Assembly (NCBI GenBank): GCA_937926545.1
Contig: CALAZW010000018.1
Span: 4,121-68,120 of the forward strand
Direction of reading: 5' to 3'
Source: an uncultured Helcococcus sp.
Lineage (GTDB): Bacteria > Bacillota > Clostridia > Tissierellales > Peptoniphilaceae
DNA length: 64,000 nucleotides
Shown piece by piece: positions 57,758 through 64,000 of the stretch. The notes beneath the pieces were generated by a model, which was not told where the DNA came from, made no database searches, and worked only from the letters and a program-made list of their open reading frames with translations. Position 1 is the stretch's first letter, and every line of letters begins with the position of its first letter. Position numbers and translations under genes: made by a program.

Positions 57758-58870
57758 TCACCTCTTCTTATTAGTATACATCCTGGCAGAAATTATGGCA
57801 GTAATAGGTATGGAAACCATAAGTCCTATACTTCCTGCTATGGTCCTTATAACTTCTGTCACGATAATGTCCATGTTATAAAACTTAGGACTATTTTGAT
57901 TATAAATATAAAATAGGATTAAAAGGGGTAGGGAGGAACCTAAATAGGCCAAGACCAAGGTATTGGTCATAGTTCCCATAATGTCCTTACCCACATTCAT
58001 ACCTGACTTATATAATTCTTTTTGACTTAAATCTGGATTGGCCTTACTTATCTCTTCTATGGATGAGGCTATACTCATACCCACGTCCATTACAGCTCCC
58101 AAGGCTCCCAATAAAACTCCTGAGTAAAGTAATGATCTAGGAGATATGCTAACATTGGGAATAAACTTAATCATCATGGCCTCCTCAGAAGATAGGCCTG
58201 TAATATTGGCCTTGTTTCCAACGAAGTAGGCTATTAAGGCTGCCAGGGCTACACCTATCAAGGTGCCCAAGATGGCGGCCAAGGACTTTTTCTTAAAGCC
58301 TGCCACTATAAGGATAGTTATTACTGTCATTAGAATGGCCGCTAGTAGGGCCAAAATAAAGGGCGAATATCCCTTTAAGATTAAGGGCAGTATAACCATG
58401 ACCAGGCCTATGGATATGGCCAAAGTCACCAGGGCCTTAAGTCCTGAAAACTTTCCTATCATAAGGACTACAAGACCAAAGAAAATCAACAAATAAACCA
58501 TCCAGTCACTTCTATAAAAATCATAGATGTGAAAATCTTCCATGTATGATTCTTTGTTGGTATCAAATATTATTACCCTATCTCCCAACTTATAATCAAC
58601 AAAAAAGGATGAGTTTTCTATAAGGTGTTCAATGATTGTCACCACTTCACCCTTTCTATCACCCTTTATTATTTCCACTTCCATGGTCATATATTCATTT
58701 AATTCTTGATTTTTCTTCTCTTCATCCAGTTTAAAATTTTCTATTTTTATTATCTTGGCCTTATAGAAGGTCTCATTTTTAAGGTCGCCATTATAGGCTT
58801 TTACCTCTAAAATCGGACTTACTATTAAAAGTAAGGCCAAGATTAAAACTACTATTTTTCTTTTTTTCAT
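57758..58870 (-). CDS. YibE/F-family membrane protein
   Basis: Membrane protein of 370 residues. A signal-like helix opens it (KRKIVVLILALLLIVSPILEV), followed by an extracytoplasmic OB-like segment of about 100 residues and seven or eight helices with SGVLLGALGAVMDVGMSIASSIEEI and KDIMGTMTNTLVLAYLGSSLPL, the family core. YibE/F proteins have no proven function; membrane transport is the usual guess. It is the first gene of the pair with pepF. Confidence 0.9.
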   Translation of the reverse strand: MKKRKIVVLILALLLIVSPILEVKAYNGDLKNETFYKAKIIKIENFKLDEEKKNQELNEYMTMEVEIIKGDRKGEVVTIIEHLIENSSFFVDYKLGDRVIIFDTNKESYMEDFHIYDFYRSDWMVYLLIFFGLVVLMIGKFSGLKALVTLAISIGLVMVILPLILKGYSPFILALLAAILMTVITILIVAGFKKKSLAAILGTLIGVALAALIAYFVGNKANITGLSSEEAMMIKFIPNVSISPRSLLYSGVLLGALGAVMDVGMSIASSIEEISKANPDLSQKELYKSGMNVGKDIMGTMTNTLVLAYLGSSLPLLILFYIYNQNSPKFYNMDIIVTEVIRTIAGSIGLMVSIPITAIISARMYTNKKR

Positions 58871-58934
58871 GCATCTTCCTCACCACTTTTTATTTATATA
58901 TTAATCTTATAATATTTAAGTGGAAAAAGGAAAT

Positions 58935-60278
58935 TTAAAACAATTGGTTGGTGGAAATAAAGATTACCACTATGGCCAAAGGAATTACTATCTTTATTAA
59001 GAAGTAAAATACTTCCTTCATCTTGCTAGATCCTACTGCCTGGTGGTCCAATTCATCAAATAGGTCTTCCTTCTTATAAAACCAACCTAAAAATACAACT
59101 TCTATAAGAGCTGCCAAAAGAAGCATAAAGTTTGCAGTTAAATAGTCTAAAAAGTCAAATATGTTTTTCCCTCCCAAGGTAAAATCTGCCAACTGGCCTT
59201 GGGACAAACTGGAAAATACTGCTATAAACATAATCCCCAAAGATGAATATAGGGCTGCCTTTTTCCTATCTATTTTCCAACTATCTTCCAAATAAGCTAC
59301 TACCACTTCCAATAGGGAGATGGTACTTGTTAGGGCCGCAAAAGTTAGAAGAAGGAAAAATAGTACTGAGAAAATATATCCTCCTGTCATTTGAGAAAAC
59401 ACATTGGGCAGGGAAGTAAAGACTAGCCCTGCTCCTTGTCCGGGTTCCAATCCAAAGGAAAATACCGCTGGAAAAATAGCTATCCCCGCTAAAAGAGCTA
59501 CCACCAAATCCATAACTGATATTTTTAAGGCTAACTTGGAAAGACTTTCCTTTTTACCTATATAGGATCCATAGGTTACCATAATTCCCATACCCAAACT
59601 CAAGGTATAAAAGGCATGGCCCATGGCAACCAGAATAGCCTCCTTGGATAGTTGTCCAAAGTCCGGCTTAAATAAGAACCTGATTCCTTCCATTGAGTTA
59701 TTTAAACTTATGGACTTTAACCCTAACACAAAAAGTATAAGTAAAAGGATAGGTAGAAGAATCTTAGATGCCCTTTCTATTCCCTTTTGAACTCCCTTGG
59801 ATACTATAAGCATGGTTATAAAAAGTATTATAAAAGTATAAACCAAGGGAAGAAAGGAGCTTGTTGTAAAGTCTCCAAATATACCTGCTATTTCTTGGGG
59901 ATTTTTCCCCTTAAAGGCATTGCCCAAGGATAGGACAACATATTTTAAGGACCAGCCTGCCACTACAGAATAGTAGCCCATTATTATAAAGGCAGCCAAA
60001 ACGCCTATGACTCCAGATATATACCATTTTTTATTGGGTGCCAAGTTCTTAAAGCTATTAACTGCGTCAGACTGGCCCCTTCTTCCTATAATCATTTCAG
60101 AAATCATCAAGGGAATACCTATAAGGGCGACCATAATAATATAGACTATTAGAAAGGCTCCTCCCCCATATTTACCTGTAATATAGGGAAATCTCCATAT
60201 ATTACCTACGCCAACGGCTGATCCAACAGCAGCGGCCAGTACTCCAAATGATGTTTTAAAACCCTGTCTATCTTTCAT
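58935..60278 (-). CDS. Sodium-dependent (NSS/SNF) transporter
   Basis: Neurotransmitter:sodium symporter family protein of 447 residues with eleven to twelve helices. The sodium- and substrate-binding start of helix 1 is clear (AAAVGSAVGVGNIWRFPYIT near 13-32), as is GGGAFLIVY. Bacterial members such as LeuT and MhsT carry amino acids, often tryptophan or leucine; the substrate here is not determined. The start is ATG 60278 behind TTAGGAGGAAT, not the in-frame codon at 60305. Confidence 0.94.
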   Translation of the reverse strand: MKDRQGFKTSFGVLAAAVGSAVGVGNIWRFPYITGKYGGGAFLIVYIIMVALIGIPLMISEMIIGRRGQSDAVNSFKNLAPNKKWYISGVIGVLAAFIIMGYYSVVAGWSLKYVVLSLGNAFKGKNPQEIAGIFGDFTTSSFLPLVYTFIILFITMLIVSKGVQKGIERASKILLPILLLILFVLGLKSISLNNSMEGIRFLFKPDFGQLSKEAILVAMGHAFYTLSLGMGIMVTYGSYIGKKESLSKLALKISVMDLVVALLAGIAIFPAVFSFGLEPGQGAGLVFTSLPNVFSQMTGGYIFSVLFFLLLTFAALTSTISLLEVVVAYLEDSWKIDRKKAALYSSLGIMFIAVFSSLSQGQLADFTLGGKNIFDFLDYLTANFMLLLAALIEVVFLGWFYKKEDLFDELDHQAVGSSKMKEVFYFLIKIVIPLAIVVIFISTNQLF

Positions 60279-60339
60279 AATTCCTCCTAATTTATTAATA
60301 TACAAATTTAATCATACATATGTTTTAATTTAAAGTAAA

Positions 60340-60364
60340 TAAAAACACTTAAAAAAGTGTTTTT
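60340..60364 (-). terminator. Terminator after the 5'-nucleotidase-like gene
   Basis: AAAAACACTT/AAGTGTTTTT stem with T-run on the minus strand. Confidence 0.82.
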
Positions 60365-60405
60365 ATCGGTTTAAATATTAATTTATTTTGATATTTATAA
60401 TCAAC

Positions 60406-62283
60406 TTATTCTTCCACTTGCTTTCTAAATTTATATAAAACATCGATTAGACGAGGTTTTTCCTTCCAATAATCGGCACACTTTGGATATCTATTAATTA
60501 TATGTTCATATTCCCCATCAGTTAATTCTTTATAAATATTCATTGATTTTGTATTGTCAACGGCATCATATTCTGTCAAAGGTGGTGATATCATTCCTTT
60601 TTTCAAAAGCTCAACTGTAATATCTTTCAGTTCTGGCACCACATATGCAGTTTTTATCTTCCATCTCTCTTCTTTTTTAGGTGCATAAGTATTAGCTTCT
60701 AATTCTTTGAAATACTTCATACTTAAATTTCTTATGGTTCCTCTAACTCCCAGGCTCTTGTCCAGCATGGATGACCATAAAAGTTCAAACTCCCTATCGT
60801 GAAGAGGTCCCTCATCTGAGGTTAAAAAATCCATCCTATATTTATTTATTCCTAAAATTATCTGATCCTCATAGGCTATGGGCCTTTCGTCCATATAGGT
60901 CAGTTTTACTATCCTATTTCCCACAGGTTTGGTCAAATCTACCAGATACTTAATATTTCCAAAAATATCCAAGGTTGAATACTTAAAGGAAGATCTTTTA
61001 TCATCAAAGCTAATGGTAACATCTCCCTGGACTGACTGGTTATAAAAACCTGCCGACCACTCCATATAATCCTTAAGATCTCTTCCTGTTACCCTATAGT
61101 TGTTAATGTCTCCACCATTGTATTGGTAGCTATTATAGATATGTTTTCTTCTAACCTCTCCCTTTCTCATTAGGGGATAAGGATTGTCTATTTGTGTAGC
61201 CACCACATCTGCCCCACTATAGTGAAGCATAACATCTAAGAAGAAGTCTGATAGCTTGGTCTGGGCCACTCTGACTTGGGGAACTCCTGGTATATCGTCT
61301 GATTCACTTAGGTCTTCTGTTAAAAATCCAATTATATCATTGGCATAGGTCCTAAGCTCCCTATGGTAGGGATAGAGGATTTTCTCCAGGTCTGGATCAC
61401 TTTCTATGGTGGAATCAATTAGGATTACCTCACTATGGACTGATTTTAGGCTATAGTCCTTGTCGGCTTTTTCAAACTCCAAATCAATTCTGATTAGGCC
61501 TTCACCCCCCTTACCTGGTTGGGTGAAAACAGCCTGATTTATTTTCTTGCCATGGATTATCCTATGCATATGGCCACCTATGACTGCATCTATTCTCTCT
61601 GCCCTCTTCACATTGTAAAGAAGGTCCATGGTTCCAGTATTGGCAATATTATTTTCATTGGTGTCCCCCATATGAAAGACTCCGATTAGGGCATCTACTT
61701 CAGGTATTTCTTCCAATAGTTTCTCAAGCTCAATGTCTGCATCGGTCACCTGGTAGCCTTTAAGGTTTCCTCTTTTTTCCTCAAAATGCCTAACCATAGG
61801 TGTATTTAAGGAGATAAAACCTATTTTTATCTTACCAAAGTGTTTTATATAATAGCCATTTAACGCCCTATAGCCATTTTCCTTATAAAGGTTTCCCATC
61901 ATGGGAACTCCCTTGTAGTTGGATATGATATTTATCAGAGTCTCCATGCCAAAGTTAAATTCATGGTTGCCCATATTTAAAATTTCATAGCCCATATAGT
62001 TTACTACTTCAGTTGCTGGAAACTTGTCTCTATTCAAAAACACGTCCATACTATTGCCCTGGATTAAATCTCCACAGTCTATCAGCATGGTATTAGGGTT
62101 TTCCTCTCTAATTTGCTTTACTACACTACTTACCCTGGTCAAACCTCCCCTATCTGTTTTCATATCTAGGGAATAGTCCCAAGGCATATAAAAGCCATGG
62201 ACATCAGATGTGGCCAAAAGGCTTATAATTTTTGTGTTTTCGTCTTCTTGTCTTGTCAAAATATTTTTAATTATATCCTGCAT
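60406..62283 (-). CDS. Bifunctional metallophosphatase/5'-nucleotidase, cytoplasmic type
   Basis: Two-domain phosphoesterase of about 625 residues. The metallophosphatase domain shows LLATSDVHGFY, IDCGDLIQGNS, LNMGNHEFNFG, and the later GVFHMGD and GGHMHR motifs; the C-terminal 5'-nucleotidase domain follows (from about 340), ending in charged residues. Unlike most relatives it has no signal peptide or wall anchor, so it should work in the cytoplasm, as YunD of B. subtilis is thought to. Likely substrates are nucleotides or 2',3'-cyclic nucleotides. The start is taken as ATG 62283, five bases after GAGG; GTG 62289 is the alternative. It follows the flippase-like gene directly. Confidence 0.88.
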   Translation of the reverse strand: MQDIIKNILTRQEDENTKIISLLATSDVHGFYMPWDYSLDMKTDRGGLTRVSSVVKQIREENPNTMLIDCGDLIQGNSMDVFLNRDKFPATEVVNYMGYEILNMGNHEFNFGMETLINIISNYKGVPMMGNLYKENGYRALNGYYIKHFGKIKIGFISLNTPMVRHFEEKRGNLKGYQVTDADIELEKLLEEIPEVDALIGVFHMGDTNENNIANTGTMDLLYNVKRAERIDAVIGGHMHRIIHGKKINQAVFTQPGKGGEGLIRIDLEFEKADKDYSLKSVHSEVILIDSTIESDPDLEKILYPYHRELRTYANDIIGFLTEDLSESDDIPGVPQVRVAQTKLSDFFLDVMLHYSGADVVATQIDNPYPLMRKGEVRRKHIYNSYQYNGGDINNYRVTGRDLKDYMEWSAGFYNQSVQGDVTISFDDKRSSFKYSTLDIFGNIKYLVDLTKPVGNRIVKLTYMDERPIAYEDQIILGINKYRMDFLTSDEGPLHDREFELLWSSMLDKSLGVRGTIRNLSMKYFKELEANTYAPKKEERWKIKTAYVVPELKDITVELLKKGMISPPLTEYDAVDNTKSMNIYKELTDGEYEHIINRYPKCADYWKEKPRLIDVLYKFRKQVEE

Positions 62284-62291
62284 ACTCACCT

Positions 62292-63299
62292 CTAGGAATG
62301 TTCTTCTTTAATGGTTGTGATAAGTCTATACATAATCATATAAATCATTCCCAATAAAAATGGGTAATAAAATGTCACTGCCCTATAAATCAAGGAGTAG
62401 GACTTGGCCTTTACAGCTCCTATTATTTGAGTAAATAAAAGGATAAAGGCAAATTCAGTAGATCCAACGCCTCCGGTACTAGGTATGACACCTATAATCA
62501 TCATTACTATGGCCATGGTTCCAACTATTTCTATAAAGCCCATACTCTTGCCCAAGGCCCTTATTAAAACATAGGGTACCATATACCATTGTAAAAGTTT
62601 GGTCATTTGTAAAACTATGGCCAAAACAATCATTTTTTTGTTTTCCACAATAAATTTTGATTCTTCCCTTAGTTTTTCAAATTCATTTTCTAATTTATCA
62701 ATTTTTTCTTGGTAGACTTCCTTTTGGCTAATTTTTCTTAAAAGTCCTATTAAAAACTGATGGAATTTTTTAGACATGTTTAAAAGAACTAAAAATACAG
62801 CTATAATAAAGGCCAATAAAATTGTCAATAAAATATATTTTGCTGCACTGTCATAGACCTTTTTTATAAAGGCCCTATTAATTAAATAACCCATCAATCC
62901 CATAATAACAACTGCTATTTTTTGAAATAGGTACATAAAGGTCAAGGCCGACATGCTCTTGCCCACTGATATATCATATTTTTTCAAAAAAGCCACCTGG
63001 GCTATCTGGGTTCCTGTTCCAAAAGTAATCCCCCTATAGAACCAGGCATTAAAGGTAGAGCTTAAGGCCCTTCTATAGGTCAATTCTTTTTCATCCTTTA
63101 ATAGCATCTTAATTATTAGGGGTTCTATTAGAAAGGGTATAAATCCCAATATCATCAATTTAATTATTGTATTAAAATCAATATTTTTTATCTCTCCAAT
63201 AATATCTTCCAGAGAGTCTCTAAATACAAAATACATAATAACTAAGGCTATAGCTACCACTATCAAGTAGTAGGGTTTCTTCTTCTTATTAGTTTCCAT
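62292..63299 (-). CDS. Flippase-like (LPG synthase TM-type, UPF0104) membrane protein
   Basis: Membrane protein of 335 residues with about eight helices, matching the lysylphosphatidylglycerol synthase transmembrane family: YRRALSSTFNAWFYRGITFGTG near 75-96, IGVIPSTGGVGSTEFAF near 272-288, and a final helix. In MprF this module flips aminoacylated lipid; stand-alone members are of unknown substrate. A charged helix pair (near 195-220) lies in the middle. It is co-transcribed with the nucleotidase gene, 8 bases apart. Confidence 0.88.
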   Translation of the reverse strand: METNKKKKPYYLIVVAIALVIMYFVFRDSLEDIIGEIKNIDFNTIIKLMILGFIPFLIEPLIIKMLLKDEKELTYRRALSSTFNAWFYRGITFGTGTQIAQVAFLKKYDISVGKSMSALTFMYLFQKIAVVIMGLMGYLINRAFIKKVYDSAAKYILLTILLAFIIAVFLVLLNMSKKFHQFLIGLLRKISQKEVYQEKIDKLENEFEKLREESKFIVENKKMIVLAIVLQMTKLLQWYMVPYVLIRALGKSMGFIEIVGTMAIVMMIIGVIPSTGGVGSTEFAFILLFTQIIGAVKAKSYSLIYRAVTFYYPFLLGMIYMIMYRLITTIKEEHS

Positions 63300-63333
63300 A
63301 ACATCACCTTTCTTTGTCCTAGTATAATTATAA

Positions 63334-63358
63334 CAAAAAAAGGAGCCATGGCTCCTAT
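63334..63358 (-). terminator. Terminator after bcp
   Basis: AGGAGCC-AT-GGCTCCT stem with seven T on the minus strand. Confidence 0.88.
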
Positions 63359-63813
63359 TTCTTTAAATATTCAAGAACTTCTTCTGGATTATCCTTGGCC
63401 TTAACCTTGTCAAAAACCTTTTCTATCTCACCATTTTCATCGATAATAAAGGTTGTTCTAACTGTCCCCATGCCAACTTTTCCAAATACCTTTTTTTCCT
63501 GCCATACTCCATAGGCTGTATGAACTGTTTTTTCCGGGTCAGATAAAAGGGTAAAGTTAAGTTGATGTTTATCTATAAAGTTTGTATGGGCCTTTTGTCC
63601 ATCCCTACTAACCCCTAAAACTTCAGCTCCCTCATCTCTTATTTCTTGATTTATATCTCTAAAACCACAAGCTTGATTGGTACATCCTGGCGTATTGTCC
63701 TTAGGGTAAAAATATAATACAATCTTTTTTCCCCTATAGTCACTAAGACTTACTTCCTTTCCATCTTGATCTAACAATGTAAACTCTGGTGCCTTATCTC
63801 CTACTTTTAACAT
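63355..63813 (-). CDS. bcp: Thioredoxin-dependent thiol peroxidase (BCP/PrxQ)
   Basis: Peroxiredoxin of 152 residues that reduces peroxides with thioredoxin. The peroxidatic C44 is in KDNTPGCTNQACGF and the resolving C49 is five residues later, the atypical two-Cys layout of E. coli BCP. Catalytic T41, P42 and the later Arg (GTVRTTFII) are present. Start 63813 has AGGAGGATATT upstream. It helps an anaerobe survive oxidative exposure. Confidence 0.96.
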   Translation of the reverse strand: MLKVGDKAPEFTLLDQDGKEVSLSDYRGKKIVLYFYPKDNTPGCTNQACGFRDINQEIRDEGAEVLGVSRDGQKAHTNFIDKHQLNFTLLSDPEKTVHTAYGVWQEKKVFGKVGMGTVRTTFIIDENGEIEKVFDKVKAKDNPEEVLEYLKK

Positions 63814-63949
63814 AATATCCTCCTAATTTTATCTTCTTTATATCTACCCTATTTTCTAGGCAGATAAACTTATTTGAGTTTTTATTACTATTTGCGAAAC
63901 ATGATAAAATAATTATATATCTTTCTTATATAAATAATAAATAAATATG

Positions 63950-63978
63950 TTGACATGCTATTAATCCCCATGTATAAT
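63950..63978 (+). promoter_or_regulatory. Perfect promoter reading out of the window
   Basis: TTGACA (63950-63955), 17 bases, TATAAT (63973-63978). A GGAG follows at 63991-63994, so the downstream gene probably starts just past base 64000. It is divergent from bcp. Confidence 0.85.
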
Positions 63979-64000
63979 AAACTTATAGCAGGAGTTGAGA

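Noticed and set aside
1..64000. Search for CRISPR repeats, transposases, integrases, phage genes and toxin-antitoxin pairs
   Set aside because: No regularly spaced repeats, terminal inverted repeats with a transposase, or recognisable phage or toxin-antitoxin genes were seen on either strand.

Overview
The window is AT-rich chromosomal DNA from a strictly fermentative, low-GC Gram-positive bacterium (Bacillota). Its signs are pyruvate:ferredoxin oxidoreductase, GatCAB, HPr kinase, ECF-transporter S components, T-box and FMN riboswitches, sortase-type surface proteins, cre and GlpP-type control, and AGA/AGG-dominated arginine codons. The gene set resembles anaerobic Tissierellia/Clostridia (Peptoniphilaceae-like). 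That placement is an inference and no genus can be fixed. I see no insertion sequence, prophage, CRISPR array or rRNA operon. Most genes lie on the minus strand.

Region 1 (1-5780) is a glycerol regulon: thioredoxin-like protein and GlpP antiterminator, then glpF-glpK, then a GlpA-type glycerol-3-phosphate dehydrogenase followed by a second FAD oxidoreductase cut by the window edge. Two leaders, before glpF and before the dehydrogenase, carry related intrinsic terminators, presumably the GlpP targets. The glpF promoter has a perfect cre site over its -10. Next come three tRNA genes (His, Leu, Arg; 5862-6138) and a 12-gene housekeeping run (6241-17777, minus): tsaE-tsaB-rimI-tsaD-pcrA-ECF S component-ligA-gatC-gatA-gatB-rdgB-phosphodiesterase.

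Region 2 (17847-28337) holds a large SpaA-repeat sortase-anchored surface protein, a small unknown protein, a second UvrD-like helicase, a tryptophan T-box with the transporter trpP and an APC permease, and a class III polyhydroxyalkanoate synthase operon (phaE-phaC) behind a palindromic operator. A long AT-rich intergenic region lies upstream of phaE.

Region 3 (28336-43700) carries a Nudix hydrolase, a YdcF-like membrane protein, udk-ridA, a small acidic protein, a split chromate transporter with gdhA, rsuA-pcp, ribU under an FMN riboswitch, a small zincin, pepA, murJ and the very large nifJ gene (PFOR).

Region 4 (43710-64000) carries pepP-uvrC-hprK, ychF, a three-repeat membrane-anchored protein, a large lipoprotein, a marR-MATE-nudix operon with two operator copies, a CPBP protease, a 48-residue protein that is little more than a sortase signal (NPATG), pepF with a YibE/F protein, an NSS transporter, a flippase-like protein with a 5'-nucleotidase, and bcp. 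A perfect promoter at the right edge points to a gene beyond the window.

The genes fit amino-acid and glycerol fermentation: peptidases (pepA, pepP, pepF, pcp), gdhA, amino-acid transporters and PFOR feed carbon and reductant, while HprK, cre and GlpP link glycerol use to carbon status. The most notable items are the paired GlpP-type leaders plus cre, the GlpK that lacks the PTS-phosphorylated histidine, the PHA synthase operon in an apparent anaerobe, the NPATG mini-protein, and the dual-operator MarR locus.
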